DNA from: Tolypothrix sp. NIES-4075
GTDB lineage: Bacteria; Cyanobacteriota; Cyanobacteriia; Cyanobacteriales; Nostocaceae
DNA length: 64,000 bases
Reading direction: 5' to 3'
Assembly: GCF_002218085.1 (NCBI RefSeq)
Contig: NZ_BDUC01000003.1
Coordinates: forward strand, 655,666 to 719,665
Position 1 is the first letter of the stretch. Every line of letters starts with the position of its first letter. A program made the position numbers and the translations under genes. Of the stretch, positions 1 to 7,214 are shown one piece after another. The notes under the pieces are model-generated. The model made no database searches. It was not told the DNA's origin and worked only from the letters and a program-made list of their open reading frames with translations.

Positions 1-4
1 TAGC

Positions 5-54
5 GTAGTAAGCACTAAAGTGCTTATTTGTTTGAGCGCTGAAGCGCTCACTAC
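5..54. repeat. dispersed two-hairpin repeat, copy 1
   Basis: The outer arms GTAGTAAG and CTCACTAC enclose two perfect hairpins: AAGCACT/AGTGCTT with a 2-nt loop, and GAGCGCT/AGCGCTC with a 2-nt loop. The element can fold as a three-way junction. Copies with the same architecture but different stem sequences lie at 1256 and 31251. The stems differ while pairing is kept, which points to selection or a copying mechanism for the folded form. Confidence 0.75.
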
Positions 55-74
55 TGCTATTTATCCTCACGCAC

Positions 75-284
75 GACCTTCGGAAGCTCAACCATGACCT
101 TCTGAACTCGAACGATGACCTTCTGAACTCGAACGATGACCTTCTGAACTCGAACGATGACCTTCTGAACTCGAACCATGACCTTCTGAACTCGAACGAT
201 GACCTTCGGAAGCTCAACGATGACCTTCTGAAGCTCAACGATGACCTTCTGAAGCTCAACGATGACCTTCGGAACTCGAACCTT
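75..284. repeat. 21-bp tandem repeat (10 units)
   Basis: Ten consecutive 21-bp units begin with GACCTTC and carry small variants (CTG/CGG, AACTCGA/AAGCTCA), followed by a degenerate eleventh unit. Because 21 is a multiple of 3, the minus strand stays open over 57-314 and would read as a heptapeptide of the form KVIVRVQ or KVIVELQ with alternating hydrophobic residues. That frame has only a TTG start and no ribosome binding site, so I call this a minisatellite rather than a gene. It ends about 25 bp before the nrtD start codon. Confidence 0.85.
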
Positions 285-308
285 GAACTTTTTAACTTCT
301 AAAACGCC

Positions 309-1166
309 ATGCAAAACCGCACTTTAAGAGCAACTAACATCGGACAACCATTAAATACTCAAATTAACAACCTCAGCAAGCCTTTTCTCGAAATTAAGGA
401 CGTTTCTAAAGTTTATCCAACAAAGAAAGGACCCTTCACCGTACTCGATGGTGTTAACCTAAATGTCGGACAGGGTGAGTTTATTTGCGTTATCGGTCAC
501 TCTGGCTGTGGCAAATCGACGCTGTTAAATATGGTATCCGGTTTTAACTTTCCCACTTCCGGACAAGTGCTGCTAGAAGGACAACCGATTACCAAACCGG
601 GTCCCGATCGCATGGTTGTCTTCCAAAATTATGCCTTGTTACCTTGGCGGACTGCCTTTGAAAATATATACTTGGCTGTTAACGCGGTTTCTCCCAACAA
701 ACCCGAAGCCGAAAAAAGAGCGATCGTCCGCGATCATTTAGCGATGGTGGGATTAGCTGACGCGATGGACAAAAAGCCACCGCAAATGTCTGGGGGGATG
801 AGACAGCGGGTTTCTATCGCTCGTGCTTTGGCAATTCGTCCGAAAGTGTTAATTTTAGATGAACCTTTTGGGGCGCTAGATGCTATCACCAAAGAAGAAT
901 TACAAGAAGAATTGCTGAAAATTTGGGGCGATAATCGCTGTACAGTGTTGATGATTACCCATGATATCGATGAAGCCCTCTTTTTAGCTGACAAATTGGT
1001 GATGATGACCAACGGTCCACATGCGAAAATTGGCGAAGTCATGTCTATTCCTTTTGCCCGTCCACGCGATCGCTCTCGCATTATGGAAGATCCCCAATAT
1101 TATCAACTGCGTAACTATGCTTTAGACTTTCTCTTTAACCGCTTTGCCCATGATGATGTCGGTTAG
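309..1166 (+). CDS. nrtD: nitrate ABC transporter ATP-binding protein NrtD
   Basis: This is the ATPase subunit of the NrtABCD-type nitrate/nitrite (or related cyanate/bicarbonate) importer and acts on the cytoplasmic face of the membrane. The sequence shows Walker A GHSGCGKST (residues 63-71), a Q-loop in VFQN (about 104-107), the ABC signature SGGMRQR (161-167), Walker B VLILDEP (180-186) and the H-loop histidine 218. It is a single ABC domain of 285 aa, the usual NrtD size, without the long C-terminal solute-binding domain of NrtC. NrtABC genes would be expected left of the window. No good Shine-Dalgarno precedes the ATG, and the 21-bp repeat array sits directly upstream, which is unusual inside an operon. 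A strong terminator follows. The substrate (nitrate versus cyanate or bicarbonate) cannot be fixed from this subunit alone. Confidence 0.85.
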   Translation: MQNRTLRATNIGQPLNTQINNLSKPFLEIKDVSKVYPTKKGPFTVLDGVNLNVGQGEFICVIGHSGCGKSTLLNMVSGFNFPTSGQVLLEGQPITKPGPDRMVVFQNYALLPWRTAFENIYLAVNAVSPNKPEAEKRAIVRDHLAMVGLADAMDKKPPQMSGGMRQRVSIARALAIRPKVLILDEPFGALDAITKEELQEELLKIWGDNRCTVLMITHDIDEALFLADKLVMMTNGPHAKIGEVMSIPFARPRDRSRIMEDPQYYQLRNYALDFLFNRFAHDDVG

Positions 1167-1203
1167 CATCTTTCCCCCAACAACGCACATTAGTACTCTT
1201 GCT

Positions 1204-1250
1204 AAAGGCAGAAGTAAAACACAATTTCTTGTTTTACTTCTGCCTTTTTT
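1204..1250 (+). terminator. rho-independent terminator of nrtD operon
   Basis: A 17-bp perfect stem (from AAAGGCAGAAG to CTTCTGCCTTT) surrounds a 10-nt loop and is followed by a T-rich run (TTTTTTCTTTT). It lies 38 bp after the nrtD stop codon. Confidence 0.9.
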
Positions 1251-1255
1251 CTTTT

Positions 1256-1309
1256 GTAGTGAGGACTGAAGTCCTCATCAATCAAGGAAAGGACTGAAGT
1301 CCTTACTAC
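1256..1309. repeat. dispersed two-hairpin repeat, copy 2
   Basis: It has the same layout as the copy at 5-54: outer GTAGTGAG / CTTACTAC arms around GAGGACT/AGTCCTC and AAGGACT/AGTCCTT hairpins, each with a 2-nt GA loop. It immediately follows the nrtD terminator. Confidence 0.75.
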
Positions 1310-1380
1310 GAGGAAGTTTTATTATAGGTGATTCACCAGACATAATATAAGTCGTTGGTGGGAGCGTTGTTAGTTGTTAG

Positions 1381-1492
1381 TGGGCATTGGGCATTAGGAA
1401 AAAAGAATTATTATTTTGCTCCCCCTGCTTCCCCTGCTTCCCCTGCTCCCCCTGCCTCCCCTCTCCCCCTCCCCCCATCTCCCCACCTCCCC
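1381..1492. repeat. GGGCATT heptamers and polypyrimidine tract
   Basis: The stretch between nrtD and sat holds two GGGCATT-type heptamers (from 1382) and then a C/T-only or nearly C/T-only tract (1419-1492) built from degenerate CCCCTGCTT units. Such tracts are common short tandem repeats in filamentous cyanobacteria. There is no coding potential here. Confidence 0.7.
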
Positions 1493-1575
1493 ATAATCTT
1501 TTTTCTCTACGTACCAGCATTTTGATAAGTTAGTACATGAGTTAAAAATAATTACGTTGCAAAAAAGGGGTTACG

Positions 1576-2766
1576 TTGAGTTACCATCCAGATACCATTG
1601 CTCCCCACGGTGGACAGTTGGTGAATCGCATTGCTAGTGCAGAGCAAAGAGAAGAATTTCTCTCGAAAGCTGATGTTTTGCCGCAAGTGCAGCTTGATGA
1701 GCGAGCTGTTTCTGATTTAGAAATGATCGCGATCGGCGGTTTTAGTCCTCTGACGGGTTTTATGAATCAAGAGGACTACGATCGCGTTGTCAGCGAAATG
1801 CGTCTCGCTAACGGTGTTGTGTGGTCAATTCCGATTACACTGTCGGTCAGCGAAGAAATTGCTTCTTCCCTGACCGAAGGCAACTTGATCCGCTTGGATA
1901 ACCCCAAAGGTGAGTTTATTGGGGTTTTGCAACTCACGCAAAAGTATCGCTACGACAAGAAGCGCGAAGCAATTAATGTCTACCGCACCGATGATATAAA
2001 CCATCCAGGGGTGCAAGTACTATATAACCAAGGTTCTGTACATCTTGCCGGCGACATCTGGCTATTGGAACGCAAACCTCATCCCCAGTTTCCCACCTAC
2101 CAAATCGATCCAGCCGAATCACGAGAGATGTTTAAAGTCAATGGCTGGAAAACGATTGTTGGTTTTCAAACTCGCAACCCGATCCACCGCGCTCATGAAT
2201 ATATCCAAAAGTGCGCTTTAGAAACAGTGGATGCTTTATTTTTGCATCCTTTGGTCGGGGCGACAAAAGATGATGACATCGCAGCTGATGTGCGGATGCG
2301 CTGTTATGAAATTTTGCTGGAACACTATTATCCGCGCGATCGCGTAACTTTAGCAATCAATCCCGCAGCGATGCGTTATGCAGGTCCCCGTGAAGCGATT
2401 TTTCATGCTTTAGTCCGCAAAAACTACGGCTGTACCCACTTTATCGTCGGACGAGATCATGCTGGGGTGGGTAACTACTACGGTACATACGATGCTCAAC
2501 ATATCTTCGATGAGTTTGATCCCCAGGAATTAGGGATTGTGCCGATGATGTTTGAACACGCTTTCTATTGTACCCGCACCAAGCAAATGGCAACGACGAA
2601 AACTAGTCCCAGCAAGCCAGAAGAACGTATTCACCTGTCGGGAACAAAAGTACGGGAAATGCTAAGACGAGGTGAATCACCTCCACCAGAATTTTCTCGT
2701 CCGGAAGTAGCAGCAGAGTTGACACGGGCAATGCGTGTGGAAGATAGCTGGTATATGCACATATAG
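1576..2766 (+). CDS. sat: sulfate adenylyltransferase (ATP sulfurylase)
   Basis: It catalyses ATP + sulfate to adenosine 5'-phosphosulfate + diphosphate, the first step of assimilatory sulfate reduction, in the cytoplasm. The 396-aa length matches stand-alone Sat enzymes without an APS-kinase domain. Signature motifs are QTRNPIHRAH (residues 198-207, the HxxH nucleotide site) and GRDHAG (292-297). The N-terminal PUA-like half and C-terminal Rossmann-like half are both complete. Translation appears to begin at a TTG (TTG AGT TAC CAT); a purine-rich AAAAAAGGGG stretch ends five bases upstream, and no ATG upstream keeps the frame open. It is monocistronic by spacing: 266 bp of repeats upstream and 112 bp downstream. 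Confidence 0.95.
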   Translation: MSYHPDTIAPHGGQLVNRIASAEQREEFLSKADVLPQVQLDERAVSDLEMIAIGGFSPLTGFMNQEDYDRVVSEMRLANGVVWSIPITLSVSEEIASSLTEGNLIRLDNPKGEFIGVLQLTQKYRYDKKREAINVYRTDDINHPGVQVLYNQGSVHLAGDIWLLERKPHPQFPTYQIDPAESREMFKVNGWKTIVGFQTRNPIHRAHEYIQKCALETVDALFLHPLVGATKDDDIAADVRMRCYEILLEHYYPRDRVTLAINPAAMRYAGPREAIFHALVRKNYGCTHFIVGRDHAGVGNYYGTYDAQHIFDEFDPQELGIVPMMFEHAFYCTRTKQMATTKTSPSKPEERIHLSGTKVREMLRRGESPPPEFSRPEVAAELTRAMRVEDSWYMHI

Positions 2767-2878
2767 TAAAGTTAAACAAGTCTAAGTTTTTCTTTACCCT
2801 ACAGACTTCAGCCCTTTAAGCTGATAACTGATGTTCCTTAGACTCGAAGTGGCTTGCAGTAGGGTAGGTTAATAACTA

Positions 2879-5044
2879 ATGATGAAGCGACGAACGTTTT
2901 TACAACGGATTGGCTTTATACTCGCAGCGTTGGGAGTGACTGAGGCTGGGTGGTTGTCCTTAGGTAATCGTTATTACCAAGCTTTGGCACAACCCAGCCG
3001 GCGTAAACTAGCGTTATTGATCGGCATCAATAAATATCCCCAAAATTTAGCACTTGGGGGCTGTTTAACTGATGTCGAACTGCAAAAAGAACTTTTGATT
3101 TACCGCTTTGGCTTTCAAGAGTCAGATATTTTGACTTTGACTGATGAACAAGCTACTAGAGAAAAAATTGAAAGTGCTTTTTTAGACCATCTGGTTGAGG
3201 ATGCTAAAGCATCGGATGTAATTGTATTTCACTTTAGCGGTTATGGCAGCCGCATTAAATTAAACGCAGCAGAAGAATCCCTGGTAAACACCCTCATTCC
3301 CTTTGATGGAACTTACATATCAGAAAATAACCAAATAGTCAATTGTTTATTAGAAGAAACATTGATGTTATTGTGGCGACAGCTTCCCGCACAAGTAACA
3401 GCAATACTCGATACAAGCTATCATGCGCCAATAACAGCTCCTTCAACAGCTTCGCGAATTCGCGCCTACCAAATGCCAGCAAAAGCCGAATTCGCAACAG
3501 CAGAACTCGACTTTCAAAAAGAACTTAAAAGCAAAAGTATAAGCGATCGCCCTCTTGGGCTGCTGCTAGGAGCCACCTCGAACCCCAAAGAGTTGGCGAG
3601 GGAAATACTATTATCTGGTTTCAGCGTAGGATTATTTACCTACGCTTTAACGCAGTATTTGTGGGAAGCAACTCCAGCAACGACAATTATTCACACTTTG
3701 TCGCAAGTGGGAAGTTCCATACGCCAACTCGATGGTAAACAGCAGCCAGCATTATTAAATAGCAAAGAAAATCAATCAAAGTTACTGAGCGATAATTTTG
3801 TTACAGAAAGCATCATTGGTGCCCAAGGAGTAATTACAGCAACAGAAGAGGATGGTAAAACAGTCCAAGTGTGGTTAGGCGGAATACCTTTACAAGTGCT
3901 GGAGTATTATGGAGTAAATTCGCGACTAAGTTTAGTGAGCAAAGATGCGAATATACAAATAGTATTGCGATCGCGTAACGGATTAACCGCAAAAGCGCAA
4001 ATCTTCAACGAAACTAAAACTGCAACTCCCATTAAAGTCGGGCAATTAGTCCAAGAAGAAGAGCGAGTTTTACCCAAAAATATTAACTTAAGCGTTGCTC
4101 TAGATACTAAACTAGAAAGAATTGAGCGCGTAGATGCTACAAGTGGTTTTGCGACGATTTCTCACGTCTCTAGTGTAATTGCAGGAGAACAACCAGCCGA
4201 TTATGTATTTGGTAAATTACCAGAAACAAAACTTTCTGATTCACCAGGATCTCCCAGTCGCTACGGTTTATTTTCTCTCTCCTGCGAATTGATTCCCAAC
4301 ACCGCAGGAGAAGACGGAGAAGCGGCGAAAGTTGCAGTACAACGCTTAGGACGAAGATTGCAAACTTTGCTAGCGGCGAAATTATGGCGACTGACAGAAA
4401 ATGAAGGTTCTTCTCGGTTGGCAGTCAAAGCTAGTTTAGAGATAATTAGCGGTATTACGCCTCGCTCTGTCATGCAACGCGAAACAGTGCGAGTGACTGC
4501 AACGAGTAAAAAATTACTCAGCAGCGAAGGCGGATATGTTCCCTCCGTATCAGTAGGTAGCCGGATGCAATACCGCGTGGAAAATTTGAACGATCGCCCG
4601 ATATATTTGATGCTGCTAGGATTAAATAGTAGTAGGACAGCGATCGCATTTTACCCGACTTCCCGCAGTCAAGAACTTAACGCCGAAACAAAACCACCCC
4701 TCAAAGAAATCGTCATCGCTCCTGGTGAAATTATCACCTTACCAAAAAGTGCCACTAATTCCGAATGGGTGATTCCCGGTTCCGCTGATGAATACGAACA
4801 CCAACTAATTTTTAGCACCGCACCCTTCACCCAAACCCTCGCTGCCGTTCAAGCTGCTAAATATTCCACCGCAGATAAACAACCCATAATCGAATTGTCG
4901 AAACCCTTAGAAGTAGCCCAAGCCCTTTTGCAAGACTTACACAACGCCAGCGCAGCGAAGGAGACAACCAGCCAAAGTACCGATTTTTACGCCTTTGATG
5001 TGAATAATTGGGCAAGTCTCAGCTTTATTTTTCAAGTGGTTTAA
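2879..5044 (+). CDS. caspase-fold (orthocaspase-like) protein with YS active site and DUF4384-like domain
   Basis: The N-terminus carries a twin-arginine-like signal (KRRTFLQR, residues 3-10, then a hydrophobic stretch to about 24), so export is likely. Residues about 42-290 form a peptidase C14 p20-like domain: KLALLIGINKY (43-53), the beta-strand VIVFHFSGYGS (114-124) and ILDTSYHAP (176-184). In active caspase homologues the last two contain the catalytic His of SGHG and the Cys of DCCHSG. Here they are Tyr122 and Ser180. This is the YS pseudo-orthocaspase variant known from cyanobacterial surveys, so proteolysis is unlikely. The C-terminal ~200 aa (YVPSVSVGSRMQYRVEN onward) resemble DUF4384. 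The gene stands alone, and an inverted repeat at 5054-5082 follows. Probable role: a non-enzymatic binding or scaffold protein at the envelope (inference). Confidence 0.8.
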   Translation: MMKRRTFLQRIGFILAALGVTEAGWLSLGNRYYQALAQPSRRKLALLIGINKYPQNLALGGCLTDVELQKELLIYRFGFQESDILTLTDEQATREKIESAFLDHLVEDAKASDVIVFHFSGYGSRIKLNAAEESLVNTLIPFDGTYISENNQIVNCLLEETLMLLWRQLPAQVTAILDTSYHAPITAPSTASRIRAYQMPAKAEFATAELDFQKELKSKSISDRPLGLLLGATSNPKELAREILLSGFSVGLFTYALTQYLWEATPATTIIHTLSQVGSSIRQLDGKQQPALLNSKENQSKLLSDNFVTESIIGAQGVITATEEDGKTVQVWLGGIPLQVLEYYGVNSRLSLVSKDANIQIVLRSRNGLTAKAQIFNETKTATPIKVGQLVQEEERVLPKNINLSVALDTKLERIERVDATSGFATISHVSSVIAGEQPADYVFGKLPETKLSDSPGSPSRYGLFSLSCELIPNTAGEDGEAAKVAVQRLGRRLQTLLAAKLWRLTENEGSSRLAVKASLEIISGITPRSVMQRETVRVTATSKKLLSSEGGYVPSVSVGSRMQYRVENLNDRPIYLMLLGLNSSRTAIAFYPTSRSQELNAETKPPLKEIVIAPGEIITLPKSATNSEWVIPGSADEYEHQLIFSTAPFTQTLAAVQAAKYSTADKQPIIELSKPLEVAQALLQDLHNASAAKETTSQSTDFYAFDVNNWASLSFIFQVV

Positions 5045-5053
5045 TAAGGCGCG

Positions 5054-5082
5054 GTAGAGACGTTCCATTGCAACGTCTCTAC
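5054..5082. repeat. GTAGAGACGTT inverted repeat
   Basis: GTAGAGACGTT and AACGTCTCTAC form an 11-bp perfect stem over a 7-nt loop, 9 bp after the caspase-like gene. It lacks a T-run, so it is more likely one of the dispersed palindromic repeats of cyanobacteria than a classical terminator, though it could protect the mRNA 3' end. A related AGACGTTC/GAACGTCT hairpin occurs at 15807. Confidence 0.6.
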
Positions 5083-5140
5083 TAAAGTCAGGAGTCATAA
5101 AGCACGTACACCCCATTGGTGACAAGTTAAGCCTATAATA

Positions 5141-5377
5141 TCAAATCCGGTTAAACAACCACACTAAAAATAAGCTACAACGTATTGTGGCACGTTCAGC
5201 CAGTAATTTTGCCAGATACTCTCCAGCTTCATGACTACAATAAGCGTGTGGTTCTCCTTCTGGCGACATTTCGACAATTTCTCCCTTAAGCAGTTCAACT
5301 TGGCGATCGCGCAAAATCTCAGCAGCAATCATCCGGTGATATTCGTCAATCGTCCACTTAGCAGCGAGAAAAGTCAT
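5141..5377 (-). pseudogene. Uma2-family (DUF820) protein, truncated
   Basis: The frame begins MTFLAAKWTIDEYHRM and runs through ELLKGEIVEMSPEGEPHAY, the well conserved N-terminus of cyanobacterial Uma2/DUF820 proteins (restriction-endonuclease fold, usually about 190 aa). After about 65 residues (LAERATIR) the similarity stops and 12 unrelated residues precede the stop. The C-terminal half, which carries the nuclease-like core, is missing. An upstream in-frame start (5419) exists, but the family start is at 5377. Downstream sequence near 5135-5165 (ATATCAAATCCGGTTAAACA) looks like a repeat end, so truncation by a small inserted element is plausible (inference). Confidence 0.65.
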
Positions 5378-5578
5378 GCGATCGCCTAGCGACTCAATAA
5401 TGAGTATCGCTCCTCCCAATGATTATTTTATTTTCCCATATTAAAGCATTCTAATTATTCACACTCACGGCTCAACACTCGCTGTTCATTTGCAAGTTTA
5501 TACATACCTTGAGGTTCAATAATCGGATCGCCTATAATTTTACCATTAGGTGTGGTGCGATCGCTCATCGATTCGTTT

Positions 5579-6451
5579 CTACAAATACTTCTGCAACAAC
5601 AACCTCAACTTCTCCTTTGTCACCGCCGGCGCTTTTTCCAAATCCGTCAAAATTGCATACTTCAAGGCAGAATGAGCATCACTATGCGGTGGATTTTCAC
5701 TTAAACGACGCACAGTTTCTTGAATTACCTTTTGAGCATTTACTGCATTCCGCTGCAAATTTGCAATCACCATTTCCACTGTCACACTATCATGATCTGA
5801 GTGCCAGCAATCATAATCTGTTACTAGCGCTAGAGTTGCATAAGCAATTTCTGCTTCCTTTGCTAACTTCGCTTCTGGTAAATTCGTCATTCCGATTACC
5901 GTTGCACCCCAACTGCGGTAAAGATGGGATTCTGCCTTAGTTGAAAATGCTGGTCCTTCCATACACACATAAGTGCCACCGCGATGCAGACTTACATTTG
6001 GTAAATTAAGAGAAGCGATCGCATCCCCCAAAACTCCAGCCAAATTTCCACAAATCGGATCGGAAAAAGCAATATGAGCCACAATTCCTTCCCCGAAGAA
6101 AGTCGAAACCCGATTTTTGGTTCGATCGATAAACTGATCCGGAACCACCATATCCAGTGGTTTAGCTTCTTCCTTCAACGAACCCACCGCACTAGCGGAA
6201 ATTAAATACTCTACACCTAGTTGCTTCATCGCATAGATATTCGCACGAAACGGCAACTCCGAAGGCAAAAGCGTATGATTGCGACCGTGACGCGCTAAAA
6301 AAGCTACCTGCGTCCCGTCCAAAGTTCCCAAAATCAAAGCATCAGAAGGTGAACCAAATGGTGTATCAACATGCACCTCCTCTACATCTTTGAGCGCATC
6401 CATCTTGTATAAACCGCTGCCACCAATAATCCCAATCTTTGCTTGAGCCAT
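5579..6451 (-). CDS. mtnP: S-methyl-5'-thioadenosine phosphorylase
   Basis: It cleaves 5'-methylthioadenosine with phosphate to adenine and 5-methylthioribose-1-phosphate, feeding methionine salvage in the cytoplasm. The 290-aa sequence shows the phosphate-binding GGSGLY (residues 10-15) and RHGRNH (54-59) motifs, the family segment SASAVGSLKEE, and the substrate-site MEGPAFST and GMTNLPEA motifs of the MTAP/PNP family. GMTNLPEAKLA favours MTAP over PNP. The ATG at 6451 is followed directly by AQAKIGIIGGSG, so the start is secure. There is no co-oriented partner nearby. Confidence 0.95.
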   Translation of the reverse strand: MAQAKIGIIGGSGLYKMDALKDVEEVHVDTPFGSPSDALILGTLDGTQVAFLARHGRNHTLLPSELPFRANIYAMKQLGVEYLISASAVGSLKEEAKPLDMVVPDQFIDRTKNRVSTFFGEGIVAHIAFSDPICGNLAGVLGDAIASLNLPNVSLHRGGTYVCMEGPAFSTKAESHLYRSWGATVIGMTNLPEAKLAKEAEIAYATLALVTDYDCWHSDHDSVTVEMVIANLQRNAVNAQKVIQETVRRLSENPPHSDAHSALKYAILTDLEKAPAVTKEKLRLLLQKYL

Positions 6452-7214
6452 GATTTTTAACCTGTAAACGTAAAGGCAATGCCAAGCTATTTTACAAGGG
6501 ATTGGTCATTGGTTATTGGTCAAGAAGAACGGTGTGGGGTGTGGGGTGTGGGGTGTAGGGAGGAGCTTCGCTAACGCTATTCACTCGATAAAAGCGATCG
6601 CAATCAAGCGTCCGGAATTATCAAAAAAACGCACATAATTGATGGCACTAATACTATGACGTTTGAGATTTGATTGTTCTTGAATGCACCTATATCTTAA
6701 TATTTTGTAACCTTTTTTAATAATTTTAAATATTATGTAATCTATTTTCATATGTTTTCTTAACAAATAATGGTATAAAAAAATAAGTAATTAAATTAAG
6801 GTTTTAAACAATCCACGCTTAAAATAAAAATTTTATCAATAATCCTGTAGGTAGAGATACATTGTAAAAATGGTATGCCTTTTGGGAGACTAAATATACA
6901 GCCGCTTGTAATTAAATAAGGTGATAGTAGTCACCTGTCAAAGTTAGATACAAATCGATTTTATTTCTGACTCGTGACGACTTACACCTTTATTATTCTG
7001 TAACTCGTGAAAGTACGCAGTTACTAACTAATAAGCGTGCGTGTTCAGCATAAATTGATATTTGCAACCCGCCTGAAAACGATTGCAGACTTGGTTTTAT
7101 TGTGTTATCAAGGATACCTTTGTGCCTAGAAAAACGATCCCAAGTAGAAAATTCATGTTTATTGCTTAGGTTTTAATTCATTTACGAAATTGAAACTCAT
7201 GGACCTTTTAAAGT
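6452..7214. other. AT-rich intergenic region with repeats
   Basis: This 763-bp gap separates two divergently transcribed genes. It holds a GGGGTGT tandem heptamer run (6532-6559), the gene relic at 6594-6693, and then about 500 bp of AT-rich sequence without a credible ORF that should contain the promoter of the large coiled-coil gene. I could not assign -35/-10 boxes with confidence. Confidence 0.6.
6594..6693 (-). pseudogene. relic of unknown gene, copy A (intact insertion site)
   Basis: On the minus strand it reads CIQEQSNLKRHSISAIN followed by YVRFFDNSGRLIAIA. The same sequence recurs at 14024-14218, where the reading is SNPKRHTLSAINQGYY, stop, VRFFDNSGRLIAIA. Synonymous and conservative differences between the copies show that both descend from coding DNA. 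Relative to copy B this copy lacks about 12 bp and lacks the 82-bp insert. I do not recognise the family. Confidence 0.55.

Noticed and set aside
57..314. 85-aa minus-strand ORF of KVIVRVQ heptads
   Set aside because: It is the translation of a 21-bp tandem repeat, with a TTG start and no ribosome binding site. It is kept as a repeat, not as a gene.
2795..2866. TACCCTAC/GTAGGGTA inverted repeat between sat and the caspase-like gene
   Set aside because: Only an 8-bp stem with a long loop and no U-run; too weak for a terminator call.
5455..5568. 37-codon minus-strand ORF just after mtnP (MSDRTTPNGKIIGDPI...)
   Set aside because: It has an ATG near the mtnP stop, but there is no recognisable family and no clear Shine-Dalgarno. 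It could be a gene remnant, but the support is too weak to list.
5509..5940. 143-aa plus-strand ORF opposite mtnP
   Set aside because: It lies antisense to the well supported mtnP gene, with a low-complexity Ser/Leu/His composition typical of shadow frames.
6581..6766. 61-aa minus-strand ORF
   Set aside because: Only its C-terminal part matches the duplicated relic; the N-terminal half is AT-rich noise. Treated as a pseudogene relic.
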